Below are positions 46,480 through 58,351 of a DNA stretch of 64,000 nucleotides, piece by piece. The position numbers and the translations under genes were made by a program. Origin of the DNA: Torreya grandis (lineage: Eukaryota > Streptophyta > Pinopsida > Cupressales > Taxaceae). Each line of letters opens with the position of its first letter. Position 1 is the first letter of the stretch. The stretch covers positions 1,059,001-1,123,000 of the forward strand of contig JARHVA010000021.1 of NCBI GenBank assembly GCA_037957365.1. The letters run 5' to 3'. Below the pieces are notes generated by a model, which searched no databases, had not been told where the DNA came from, and saw only the letters and a list, made by a program, of their open reading frames with translations.

Positions 46480-47235
46480 AAAAATAGAAAATTCATTCTA
46501 CATAATAGTGAATTCATTAGAGCAAACAATGAATTTGTTCATGTGCCATTTTTACTCATATTTTTTTAGTTTTCAATCTTCTAATAGTTTTTGTGTATGT
46601 TTTGTTTTTCTAACACCTTTTTGTTTTAGTTCTACTCTCTATTCTGGTTTCTATTTTTTGTTTAATTCATTCTTTTAGAATAATGAATCATTTCAAACAT
46701 CAATGAAATTATTCCCAACATCAACAAAATCATTCCCAACATTAGTGAAATCATCCAAGTAATTAACAAATTCATTATGCATAACAACAAATTTGTTAGA
46801 TCAAATAATGAATTCATTTCTGGGCCTTTTTTTGAGAACAACAAAATCATAGGTATCTTCTTTGAATTTGATAGATTAAAAAATGAATTCATATCATATT
46901 TTGGCAAATTCATTTTAAAATTATAGCAATCATCTTTCAGAGGTCATAACTTTTGACTTGAGACTCCATTTAAGCTCTTGTTTACTCCAAAATGAGGGTA
47001 TTGAAGAGGAAAATGTAACAATGAAAAAAATTAACTTTGGATCATTTTCATAGAATAGTGAAATCATTTGAGTAAACATTGAAATCATCAAAGAAAACAA
47101 CAAAATCATTCAAAATAGTGAAATTGTTTTGTAAGTGTCTATTTTTTTGTTTTATGCTTTTTATTTTATATAGTTATAACCTACTAACAAATTCACTATT
47201 TTCTCAGATTGTATAATAGTGAAATCATTTTAGAA
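46480..47235. repeat. Degenerate AT-rich repeats 'aatagtgaaatcatt'
   Basis: About twenty loosely spaced copies of a 13-15 base motif such as 'aatagtgaattcatt', 'aacaatgaatttgtt', 'aacaaaatcattc' and 'agtgaaatcattt', in two dense patches. They lie in the long leader between LTR and gag. The 83-codon minus frame over 46,662-46,913 is an artefact of the repeat. Confidence 0.75.
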
Positions 47236-47564
47236 GCTAACATTTCTTTTTTGTCTTTATTAAGCCAATTTTATAGGTTGTCTTGATCCTTTAGCCATAT
47301 AAAGAAATTTAGCAATTTATTTGTAGGTCATTAGTCTAAGATAAACCAAAGAAAGCTAGCCAAATAAAAATTTATTTTAGGTTTTAGTTTTTAGTTTTTC
47401 TTGTTTCATATTCTATTTTTAGGCTAACCATTTCCTTTTATTTCAAGTTATATAATTTTTTCTATCTCAACATTCTTATTTTTAATAGTAATTTAGATCA
47501 TATTTCAATTTTTGGAGTTAATTAACTTTACTTTCCAAACATTTATTTATGTGGATCTTGTTGT

Positions 47565-47715
47565 ATATGTTTTTTTCCATGGTGTCACATTGGTGATGAT
47601 ACCCTAAAAATCAGAAACAAAATTTACAAACTTTTGTTACCCAAGACCCACTTGTATGTATGCTCTTCTCTTGGCATCACATTGGTGATGATACCTGAGA
47701 ATCAGAGGCGAGTGT
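47565..47715. repeat. Two ~95-bp direct repeats in the gypsy leader
   Basis: 'cacattggtgatgatacc' occurs near 47,587 and 47,679, each followed by a similar 'aatcagaggcga' / 'aatcagaaacaa' string. Confidence 0.8.
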
Positions 47716-48586
47716 AAGTCTTTTTTTTTATTATGGGCTCTATTAATTTTAGATTTTACCACCATGAAGTAGGTCAATCCCATGTACAAACAAGGTATAC
47801 AAATTGAGTTAGAGCTATTATTCTTGGCTAAATGGTGTTATGTTTTAATTAAACCCTTAAGTGAGGGGGTTTCATCCTCCAATACTCAAGCCTCAGATAG
47901 AATGGCTCAAAGTTTGATTTTTCTGATATCAACACACTAAAATCTTATGGATGTGTTGGGCATATTTGGACTAGACCCATTTATTTATATTTGTTAAATC
48001 AAAATTTTTCTCAATTTTGGATCTCATGTATCAAAAGGTATTTAGAGGACTCCCCTTAGATAATCTTTTAAAAACCTTAAGCTTAGGTGAGCATTTTTTT
48101 CATTCAATTTTGGTGCATTGATTAGTGGTTAGTGTTGAGAATTATTTTTCCACATACCCTTGAAACTAAGTCTAGTAGGCTATAGGAATGACACTTCCTC
48201 CATAATCAGTGCTCTAAAATATTAGACCAAAACTATTAAATGGATAATTAAGTATAATAAAAAGCCTAAAAGTTGTTCAAATCCTTCATCCTAGTTTTAT
48301 ACTTTTTGTGTAATGCATGTGTGTTTAGAGTAGGACTTGTTTGTTTGCTTCCTTGTGAAATCCATGCATTAAAATATTTTGATTGAAATCAAAAATATTT
48401 TGAGTATTGAAACTAAGAAATCAAGTCATAATATAAATCTTAAGAATCACAAATCTTATTCCTAAAGTCAAAACTTAAATTACCTTGTTATCAATTAGTT
48501 TGCTTTTAGTCATTTTGGTTTTTCACTTTTTTAGAGTCCAATATATATCTTTTTAATTTTTTTGAGTTAAAGCCTTTATCTTAGCA

Positions 48587-49353
48587 ATGTCACCTATCAC
48601 AAGGCACATGCCTATGTTGACCAATCCTAGGTTGAGGAAAGAGCCTTTTGGCAATGACCCTTTTCAATTTGGTAGTCAATAACATCAAGAACATCACATT
48701 GAAATTCATGAAATCAAAGATAATGTTGAATATGAGAAAAATATCCCTAGATCCATATTACCCCCTTCTCAAATCTTATAATATATTTTATCCAATAATA
48801 ATGAGGTCTTGATACAAGCCTTAAGTCTAGGGGTTAAACTTCCTCCAGATTTTGAAACCCAAACCATTCCACATCAGCATCAACTTACCATTAATAACCC
48901 TATTATCCAAACCCACTAAGTCTCTCATTCACTAGTTATAGCCTTGATCTAAACACCCTCATTACACTAATAAATGGAATCCAATAGCACCCCTACCATA
49001 TAGCATTACTCAATCCCAAAAGCCACAACTAAGCCAAATCACCCAACCTACCAAAAACATTACCATGCCTAGTGGTCAGCCTAGTCAAGAAAATCAAAAA
49101 TGTAAATTCACTCCTTTAGAAGAACCATATGACATTGTCTTTTAAAATTTGGTCACCATAAAAATGATCATGTTCCCTAACACCAAATACTTTGATGAAA
49201 ATTTTCCAAAACCTAAGAGGTATAGAGATAATGAATATTGTGAATACCACATAATTTGAGGTCATTCCACAAACCGTTGTATGTGATTAAGGAATTATAT
49301 CCAAGATTTGATTGACAAAGGGCACATTGATTTAAAGCCAAGTGTATTCAGGT
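48587..49353 (+). pseudogene. gag: Ty3/gypsy-type gag fragment
   Basis: A single plus frame from ATG 48,587 begins MSPITRHMPMLTNPRLRKEP and continues with several stops through Pro/Gln/Asn-rich text. It reaches a conserved segment near 49,180-49,345: PKPKRYRDNEYCEYH, then GHSTNRC and NYIQDLIDKGHIDL. C-x2-H and H-x4-C spacing matches the finger in the gag-only element (CPYHRVHGHDINNC). This is the region just past the capsid domain in this gag type. The canonical capsid segment itself was not seen, so the copy is deleted or too decayed. It belongs with the LTR at 45,449. Confidence 0.65.
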
Positions 49354-49370
49354 TCTAGTTTAACTTTCTA

Positions 49371-50600
49371 TTTTCCCACTAGAATTGTAGCTTCCGACCA
49401 ATCCAATTTAATCTGCCCTCCCAAATCTTTACAAAAAGTCTTGCTCAACAACATTCCATAACTAGTGGGGATATCTACTACCAAGATAGTCAACTTCACC
49501 GTTTTATCAGGATAGGCTACAAGAGCAACTCGTGTATCTTTAATTTTTTTGAACAAAGAGATCTATTTTCCATCCATGGAGTAACATCTACCAAATGTTT
49601 TTGTAAGGGTTAAACCTAAGGCTTTGGCTACATAATAAGGCATTATATTATCAGAAGCACCTAATTCTATGATACAATTGCTAAGTTGATGACCATTTAT
49701 GAACAAGGAAACATAAAATGGGTTGGGTTTCATATCAGCCATATAAGGAGTGTCATTAGATGAATTGAGGGTCATTTTACAAGTATAAATAGGTGATTCA
49801 GGTGGAGAAGTAAATAATTGGTAAATAGGAGACTCAGTATTAACATTTAACTGACTTTTAGGTTCAACTTGTGTAAGACCATTTTTGACATATTTAACCA
49901 ATTTATCAAGTTCTTTGGGTTTCAACCTGAGGTATTCAGTAGGGGATATTTGAATTTTTGCAAACTTATAAAATTCTAAAATATCAAAATAAGTCTCACA
50001 ATCATTTTTGTGTAACAATTTGCTTTCTTGTGTCTTAGCATTAGAAGTTTTAGTAAAAGGTTCCTTACCTTTAACAGACCTTCTTGAGTATTAGAAAATC
50101 TTGGATTCTTTTGACTTCTAGTAAGTACAGCACATGAAGGATCTTCAAGAGTAACCAATATTTCACCTCCTCTTTCTGAATCTAAATCATATTCAAAGAA
50201 GTGTATTTCAGAGTAGCCAGGTCTATCAGAGCTCCTTTCTTCTTTAGTAATTTCCCCTAAGACATCTTGAGTAGCAGTCATTTGATTAAATCTAAGCATC
50301 TTAGGGCAAAAATTTCCATCATGATCAGTAGTCAAATAAAAAATACACATGTTATTTCTTCCAAGAGGAGCTTCAATATCCAATCTTGGTTGTGTTGATG
50401 CAAGTGGTAATGTCTTACCATCATTTACTTGTTGATTTCTCCTGCCAATATCTTGATATGGTTGTTGGAATGAAGTACTAGCTTTTGGTAATTATCTTTT
50501 AATAGAAATCATATCATTGACTAATCTTTGAACTACAATATCTATAGAGGATGAAGGATTAGCATTAGGTACCTAAACTTCTTTCTTCTATTATCTATCC
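49371..50600 (-). pseudogene. Gypsy-type gag C-terminus and aspartic protease fragment, opposite strand
   Basis: Reading leftward from about 50,600: QRLVNDMISIK, an RRNQQVNDGKTLPLAST segment, then LDIEAPLGRNNMCIFYLTT, DHDGNFCPKMLRFNQ (remains of a Cys/His knuckle) and a Glu/Asp-rich linker. The retropepsin-like part follows: FYVSLFINGHQLSNCIIELG, then ASDNIMPYYVAKALGL and DIPTSYGMLLSKTFCKDLGG. The usual catalytic D-S-G-A-S is E-L-G-A-S here, so the catalytic Asp is lost. A frame change near 50,000 and stops near 49,560 and 50,510 also mark it as dead. It lies head-on to the plus-strand gag at 48,587, so two elements meet here. Confidence 0.75.
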
Positions 50601-52110
50601 ATAATAAGATCATATCTTGGGGCTATGCCAACATGTCTTTCCTGAGAATAATCAAGTTAGTCCAATTCCAAGTCAAGGTCATAACATTCCACCAGTTTTC
50701 AACCAACCCATTTTCAACTAATACATAGTATATCAACCCACCTTTGGTCACCATGGCCTACCTTCCATTTTTGATTAGCCTATATTTGGCTACCATGGCC
50801 TACCTTCCATTTTTTATGAGCCTATCATTGACCATTTAACCACCTTTGATAATCCCCTCATCTAATAGCCCCTAGTTGAAAAACCTATCTTTGACCAAAA
50901 GCCTATCTTCGACCAAGAGCCCATTTTTGACCAAAATCCCATCTTGGACTATCCTTATCCAGCCAACACAACTTATCACTTATCGGCCAAACACCCAACC
51001 TATTATCACATGTTAAAATCCCCATCACCCCACAACCTATACCCCAGGTGACTGAGGTAATTTTAGACAAAAAAATACATGAGCAAGAGATTATCAAACA
51101 CATCCATTTGAAAGTAAAAATGAACCTCATATCATTGGATATAACTATTTGAAAATTAAGGTAATGATGTTAGTTTTACTTTTACACTTTCTAATGAAAC
51201 TTCATCCAAAATCAAAATAGGATATGCTCATAGTCCCTACGAGGATCATGTTACCATCACTCTTTTTGTCAACACCACTAATCCTTCCTTCTATTTTGTA
51301 AGTAAATATACCACACATATTGATTGGGACCAATAATTTAATCTACTAATAGCTTCCTTCCATGAAAATCAAATAATCGGATAATTCCTAGCTAGCCTCC
51401 AACCAAAAGAGCATAATGAAACATCTACATATTCTGAAGAACAAGTGTTCCTTGATCAAAATAAATCCTACAATCTAAATCTAAAGTCATTTTCCCATAG
51501 TGAAAACCTCTTTGAGGCACTATTAAATGATCAAAATACAAATTTAGGTCCAAATCAAAATCCATAAAACCAAAAATACAAGTCCCTTAGTGAAAATCTC
51601 TTTGTGGCACTATTAAGCAATCCAAATCTAAATCCAAATCAAAACAATCAAGAATAATCCCTATTTGAAAACATTTATAAGGCACCAATGGATGATCACA
51701 TTAATATACTCCCTACATCAGTATAATTGCAACTAGGATCCCTATCACATATTGACATCATTGAAGAAGCATTGAATTTCCAAATCATCCCACATGCAAC
51801 TAATCCCAATATTGACGTACATTAGATTATTGGTCCCAATCACCCTCCACATCATGACACCTATACTTATCCCCACTATCATTCCATCCCTCCAAATCCT
51901 TCATGTACTCAAAACACATCCTTCATCCAACATACTTTTTGCTTCACCTTTTTGGTAGCACCCTTTATCGTAAGGGTTATGACAGTATACTAGTAAATTT
52001 GAAAGAAGCCAGCTTAAACATCAATAAAGTTACTGAAGACATATCTGGAGAGCATATTTTAAATATTATTAGGGGTCAATATCATGCACATCGAACCCTT
52101 CTATAATTAA
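50601..52110 (+). pseudogene. Decayed plus-strand repeat-rich retroelement coding region
   Basis: The plus-strand text resumes with short amino-acid repeats: PIFDQ-type units (KPIFDQ, EPIFDQ, NPILDY) at 50,870-50,960 and YHGLPSIF-type units at 50,745-50,825. Later parts are Asn/Gln/Asp-rich (for example SENLFEALL twice near 51,500 and 51,590). They end in a 67-codon open frame at 51,903-52,106 (GYDSILVNLKEASLNINKVT). No standard pol domain is recognised. It is probably the rest of the plus-strand element split by the minus-strand fragment. Confidence 0.4.
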
Positions 52111-52289
52111 GATGCAAAAAAAAATCACAAAACATTAAAAAATGGAAAAAAAATAGAAATAAATTCATCCAAAGGTGAAAACTATCTCTATGGAACATTG
52201 GGAAAGTACCATGATAAAAAATGGTTATCACCATTATGTGTAAAATAATCAATTGTCTATAAGTACCTTACACTTAGGGGAAACCCCAT

Positions 52290-52565
52290 TCCATTTAAAT
52301 CCTATGTATTTTAAATCATCCCTCCATACTTACCCATCCTTAACCATCCCATGCCTATCCAAACTCATCCTTACCCATCATAAAAATATTTTAAACCCAT
52401 CCTTCACCATCATATGCTTATCCTAAACCATCCTTAATTATACTTACCTATCTAAACTCATCCTTATACGTTTAATTCAAAATCCATCCTTAACAATCCT
52501 TATCCTTTTAATCCCAAATCCATCAAAACCCATCCTTATCAATCCAAAATTTTCTATCATATAAC
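52290..52565. repeat. 'catcctta / aacccatcc' low-complexity repeat
   Basis: More than fifteen degenerate copies of a 6-9 base C/T/A string such as 'acccatccttaaccatcc'. No coding content. Confidence 0.8.
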
Positions 52566-52679
52566 CATCTTTATTCCCATTTTGACCTTGATAAGGAAGT
52601 GGAAACATCCAGAGACATATTTAGATTTAGCTTCAAACTTGGCTTTGGCTTCCTTCTCCTCGACTCTCGCTCTATTTTT

Positions 52680-53160
52680 TTTTCTTAGGTGCACAAAGCT
52701 TCTCTGCACCTTTTGCTCCTCTTAAACCCTTGCAACCGTTGCTACCTCTTCTTCTTTTTTTTGTGCATCCTATGCTTATTAGTTTTTCCTTATTGCTTCT
52801 TCTTATTATTTATTATTCACCTCCACTTCTTTGGCTCTTTGATTTGGATCCTATGCTTCCTTGACCTTTTATCTACACTCTTCTTCTATGGCTTGTTGTT
52901 TATGTTGCTCCTCTTCCTCAAAAGCCTTGTGATTTGCCTCTTCTTTATTTTTCTTCTTCTCTTCCTTATCCTTCCTCTCAGCATCCTTTTATGTCTTTAT
53001 TGGATCTTATTCTTCATGTACAGTTTCTTGTTGTGGTTTAGACTATGGAAAACTACTTTCTTCAAACTACTCCCTGGGATTCGAAGAGTCTAACACTGTA
53101 ATTGATTCTAAATCCTCCAAAAATGATGATTCCACAATAGTAACTATTGTCACCAAATCT
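52680..53160 (-). pseudogene. Lys/Glu-rich coiled-coil-like pseudogene
   Basis: Minus-strand text has a strongly charged pattern: ERKDKEEKKKNKEEANHKAF, EEEEQHKQQAIEEE, RAKEVEVNNK and KKEEEVATVARV, interrupted by in-frame stops. This is typical of long charged helices. Upstream text is acidic (ESSFLEDLESI). The hydrophobic 134-codon plus-strand frame over the same bases is only its mirror image. The family is not identified; a retroelement gag or host-like fragment are both possible. Confidence 0.45.
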
Positions 53161-55737
53161 TGCACCCTGGAAGAAGTTGTTCAAGATTCTTATAGATTTG
53201 GGAAACATGGGAACATTTATAGGTATGTGGATGTACTTATATTGGAAATGAGCCTTTAGGTTTAAGGATTAGCTCCCTAAATGTATCTTGAAATGTTATT
53301 ATCTATGTCAACTGATTAATTATAGGGAAAAGATTTAGAGATTGTATGAATTGAGCCTAACCTAAAGGAGGTAATACACCAAAAAAAATTCCACAAGACT
53401 ATCCTACCTCTTTCACAAAGAGACAATGCCTACAACACTATCCTAAGAGTCCCAGAATGCACTAGCATTAGTGATTCAATATAAAGGTGAGATGAATGAA
53501 AATTATCCAAGGTGCATGAAACTATAGATCAATTTTAGATTCTTAAAATTTCACTGTATACTTAAAATAGACTCATACATTTAACAACACTTCATATGAC
53601 CTGCTAGGATGAAATCACTTGTATCAAATATAAGAGGATTGAGAGAAAACAAGGATATATAGATATCACTTAACTATTCACTATAGATGTCTTCACATAT
53701 TTTGAAAAGATGGTGTATGAACTTAAATCAGATTGAATTTATTATTCTAATTCAAAGTACAATGTCAAAACTAGTAGGGATTCACCATACATGGGGTGGT
53801 ATCTTTTTTCAAAGGCCAAAATAGCAGCTACGTATAGAATTTTAGAAAGAGCATGAAAGAATGAAGTTCAAAGGTCACTCAAACACATGTCCAATTAATA
53901 AATAATTACATTGTAGGGGACTAAAGTATGAAATAGACCATGAATGCATCCCAAGATAAATGTCCTTATAAACTATGACAAACTCTCCAAAACGGTGTAG
54001 AGATTCTTCCACCAGCTTTTGTGAAACTATCTTCATCATAGATCATCTCTTAAGCATTTGAAACTAAATTAGGAGATTCAACACATATGTTATGATAGTA
54101 ATAAATGTTTTTAAGCTGCTATTTATCTTCTAAACACTTGTATTCATAATCTATAGTCATTCATTACTTTCTTAGACTTTATTTTTTTATATCTGGCAGT
54201 CACTATTCCTCTTGGGTCCTCGAATGGGTTTTCATGGTGGCACATGAGTCTAAAGAGCTTAATTTGCTACAGAATCCTTGGTCCTACATAGTTTTCTATG
54301 TGGAATTTCTCTACCACATTGTTCATTAAATTCTAAACTATGTCTATGATACATGTTTGCTCTGGTCAAAAATGGCTCTTTGGTTTAACTTTGTTCATCA
54401 AAAACTGACTTGGACTAATCACATTAATCGAACCTATTATTTTTCCTATTAGTCTCACAAATCCATGCTATTAGATCCTAACTTTTTGACCTCCTACATG
54501 TCATAGGATAAAGATGCATGAAGGAACACTGACCTTCAATTTTTGGCCATGAAGATCTTTTGACATGTTGACTTTCACTCGCACTATTGGATCAAGATGT
54601 ACAAGTGAATGCTAGATATAGATCTCATTGGGCCCACTTTTATGTCAATTCCTATGCACTATTGGAATGATTGAATGTTTTTGCACTATTATGTCAATAT
54701 TTTTGGACCCACCTTCTTGTCAATCGAGCTCACACTATTAGATCTCTACTCAATGAACCCACACCATTAGATCTTATCCAACCTGTAGCTTTTTATAGCA
54801 CTCTTACTTGTGCTACCTCTTGTGGGTCAAGGGTAAATAGGGTAGTTTCTATCACATCAATAAAATCAAAAGTATCTATATCATGATATCTTGCTTGTTT
54901 GAGTTTGAATCAAAACCCCATTTCCTATTTCTATACATCGGTGATTAGAATTAATAATTATGCCATATCCATGTTTTCTATTATAGACTGAATTGAACAA
55001 TTTCATCAATTAATCTTATACTAGTGAGAAATATGTGCATAATTAGTTGATTGGGAAGCAGATCGTAGAGTTCTATTTTTTACAATAAAGTGTAATATTT
55101 TGTGTTTTCCACACCCTTTGTTATATAGTGTTTTCTACCCAAATCCATCTAGTCACCATGTTTAAATATGTTAAGCTAGTTACACATGATTTTACTTCTA
55201 GAATTAAGGTCAACTGACTATGGTTTCTTATTACGGTTACTATTCCATATAAAAAAAATTGATCTATCCAATGGTAGGTATCTGATGTGATGCCATATCT
55301 TTTCATATATCTGCTTTATTTTATGGCCCGTCTTGTCATTCTATCACTTGATTTGCTTTGTGAAAGATTTAATCTCTCAATTGAATCATCATTAACAATT
55401 TTGAATGACCACTGACCATCCTTTCTCTATACATGTCTTGTCATCACCTAGTTTCTAGACTCAATTTATGAACCCCATACACCTATTGTTAGTTATCTTT
55501 CCTTTATTCTAAATTTATATATAGATTTCACTCTATGATTTTGATTGACCAATCTTCATTTAGATGTGTTATGATAAAAATATATCATTGTACAAACACA
55601 CACAGCCCTAAAAATAAAATAGAAAACAAAACAACATTAAAATAATCTTGACTAATGGTGTTACTTAGCATTCTCTCTCTTTAACAGTGATGAATGATAG
55701 AGATTAATGATAATAAGGAATAAGCCTATAATGATTT
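53161..55737. other. No gene recognised
   Basis: About 2.6 kb. Plus text near 54,580-54,780 repeats 'cactattagatc' several times. Short frames (54,671-54,886; 55,121-55,306) show no domain. May include the 3' part of the minus-strand gypsy element at 55,738. Confidence 0.45.
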
Positions 55738-56112
55738 ACACACCTTGGTAGAAAGTTTCCCTATAGATCTTTTGAAATAATTATTCCTTATTGTGAAACA
55801 TCATGAATGATATAGGTTCCCTTCCATCTAATGTACAACTTACCCGGAAAAGCTTTAAATCTACTATCATATAGTAGTATTGCTTGCTATAGATAAAATT
55901 CCTTAGATCATAAGTTACAATCATGCCAGGATTTATGAATCAACTTGTTAATTTCTTGTATCCATTGTGTTCTTTGTCTATTTTCCTCCATCTTGGTTAA
56001 ATCCATTCATCTAGATGTTAACAAGTTATGATCTCCTAGCCTTATAATCATCGTAATTCACAAACTAGAAATAATATATTCCATAAGCATAATTACCTCA
56101 TGACCATAAATC
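55738..56112 (-). pseudogene. Ty3/gypsy integrase C-terminal fragment
   Basis: The minus-strand frame reads IYGHEVIMLMEYIISSL, then MEENRQRTQWIQEINKL, WHDCNL, LLYDSRFKAFPGKLYIRWKG and TYIIHDVSQ. It ends near NFLPRCVNH. This follows the end of gypsy integrases, where 'VYG-EA-PIE', 'LLYDS-F--FPGK---W-GPY-I' and 'G---RVNG' occur in this order. Stops in the frame show it is dead. The integrase core (zinc finger, D-D-E) that should lie to the right is absent. Confidence 0.75.
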
Positions 56113-56642
56113 AAATATGTTTTATGGTTTTTGGGGATTTTCATAAAAAACACAAACCAATAAATTATTTTAAAGGAATGATAATATTTAGATTTACACT
56201 AAAATATAGTCAATAATACAGATATTTCCTAATTTAGCATGTGCAATAAATATACAAGTACAAGGTAATTAAGGGATAAGAGATAACATATTTTGTTCTA
56301 AGGTATGATAGTGATCAAGAATCATCACAGGACTAAATTATGGGTTTTGACCTTATTCATTATATGTTTTGACTATTTTTACTCACTAGGCATTTGTATC
56401 GAATAGGGACAATAGCGTCAACACAGGTGTCTACCTATGATGTAAGTGTCCAGTCAAAGATATGAATAGGAATGGATCTAAATTTGCACTAAGACTATGT
56501 TGTCACCTTTATAATTGCCTTGTGCCTAAAACTATACCTACCTATGTGCCAAATTTATCTAATGAAAAAAAACCTATTTCTTTGGCATTAGATCTCCTAT
56601 AACTTGGTAAAATAGGGTTAACACATGAGTGGAGCTAACCCT
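56113..56642. other. No gene recognised
   Basis: AT-rich; part resembles 3880-4000, consistent with a dispersed repeat. No coding frame. Confidence 0.45.
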
Positions 56643-57110
56643 TGTTAGGAATATAGAACATAGAGCAATATTAATGAAAGAAAGACAAAAATAAAATGTA
56701 GAAAACATAATATAAGAGAGAACTAGATTTAATGTGGTTCACTCAATATGGGCTACATCCACACAAAAATAGGCAGTTCTTCCCTTATTTAGTCCAAAAA
56801 ATGAAGGGATAAGCGTATAATACATCCACTACAATCTCCTCTTCACTCACACATAGTGTGCCACCATGATTACAATGCCCTCATATCAAAGGAAGGTTAC
56901 ATATTAAGGCAAAAATGCACCAACATAATTTATACCATTAGATCTATGACCTAATAATGAGCAATCTAGATTTACTATGAAATTATAATGTTTTACAATG
57001 CATTTTCATAAAAAATTGCTTTAGGGGACTTTACACCTGAACCCTTTCTAGGGGTCTCCATGTATGGGGGGGTGCGTTTCCCCCTTACACCCCCTGTCAG
57101 GAACTTGGCA
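56643..57110. repeat. Copia-type LTR-like fragment
   Basis: Begins TGTTAGGAATATAGAAC and contains 'tttaatgtggttcactc' followed by 'ctacatccacac', a combination often seen in plant copia LTRs. No matching partner or target duplication was found, and the right end is uncertain. Confidence 0.4.
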
Positions 57111-57164
57111 TTATAATAAGATAAGGCTCGACCATCCAATAACCCTAAAAACCCTTTTGTTGTT

Positions 57165-57221
57165 AAGTGCTACCTACATATCCATATTATAAAGAGGGCC
57201 TTAGACTTGCATGTAGTTCTC
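57165..57221. repeat. Conserved hairpin-capable block (last copy)
   Basis: 'gtgctacctacatatcc', then 'gagggccttagact' and 'gcatgtagttctc'. The outer stem CTACAT/ATGTAG is intact. See 4181 and 21,318-22,010. Confidence 0.65.
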
Positions 57222-57354
57222 TCTCCTAGATATGTGTGTGGAATTGTAACTATATGACTATATGCTCTTTCTCTTTTTAATCCTAGTATAAGCAATGCAA
57301 TAGTGTATTTGACCTTTTGAATGCTTTAGATCTTTAGTTGAGAATAATATAAGT

Positions 57355-57525
57355 GCCAATGTGGAGAACATGTTATCAATACATGCCCTCACTAAATTTG
57401 GATATGTTGAATATTGAACAAGTGTGGAGAACATGCTTCGAAAGCATGCCCCCACTGAATCTGGAGAATGTGTAAATTGTAATTGACTTTTAAGAACATG
57501 TTTTTAAACATGCCTTTACTAATAT
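57355..57525. repeat. Short tandem units with palindromes, related to 5371-5665
   Basis: Units contain 'gtggagaacatg', a loop and 'catgccc(c)cactga'. Palindromic cores are 'catgcttcgaaagcatg' and 'catgtttttaaacatg'. Followed by a C/G-rich 'cccccctttgggaggagggg' inverted string. Confidence 0.7.
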
Positions 57526-57559
57526 TCCCCCCCTTTGGGAGGAGGGGATATATTACCTT

Positions 57560-58351
57560 CTAATAATCTCCTCATAAAAGGAAAATGTGATAATTTTCTT
57601 TATGTAGGGACCAAGTTATGTGTTGGTAGTATTGGTGGTAGTAATTTGCAACATTGTTTTTGTAATACTCAAAATATAGTATAATGTCTATGTGTAGGTA
57701 ATTTTTAGTTATTTTTTATAATGGATGAAATTTTTTAATTTTTTTGTAATATGGAAGGTTTCATTTCCTGGATTTCAACGCAACCTGCATTTTAAATTTG
57801 GACCACCAGTGCTCAAGATATGCACATTTGAAATTTATGTAGAAGTTGTATATTAGTTAGTTTGAATTGAAATTTGAAGTCATTTGAATTTTGAAATTTT
57901 CAAAAAAAAATAGCTCTAAGTAGAAGAGATCCATGCCACATGATAGAACCCCTCGACCATTGTAATTTTATGTACTCTGGACAACTCTAGTCAGCCATGA
58001 TTTTACTAAGTTGGTAGGTAGGTTTGGTTGTCAATTTACTAGTGATTTTTAATTTTTGAAATTTTTTCATTTTGGGCATGATTTTTTATTTATAAGTGGA
58101 TTGACGGATACCTACATCAAGATCCAAGACACTTACATTAGTAATATGATGCTAGTGTTTAACCTCAAATGCAACCATCTAACGTTATCATTCTATGTTG
58201 TTGTTAGTATCTGACATTATTATCCTACGTCGATGTTAGCATCCAATGTTATTATCTTTTAATTTTGTGCATATTTTATTATAACCTTTTTATTTTTGAA
58301 CCAAAATGTGATTGCTAATGAGCATTTATTTATGTTTTTTTAGTTGTAGAA
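57560..58351. other. No gene recognised
   Basis: AT-rich DNA upstream of the PMD pseudogene. Short repeats near 58,160-58,250 ('gctagtgttta', 'gttagtatctgacatt', 'gttagcatccaatg'). No promoter or exon could be supported. Confidence 0.5.

Noticed and set aside
52689..53093. 134-codon plus-strand frame that looks like a multi-pass membrane protein
   Set aside because: It is the mirror of a CT-rich strand. The minus strand has a clear Lys/Glu-rich pattern with stops, and the plus frame has no family motif.
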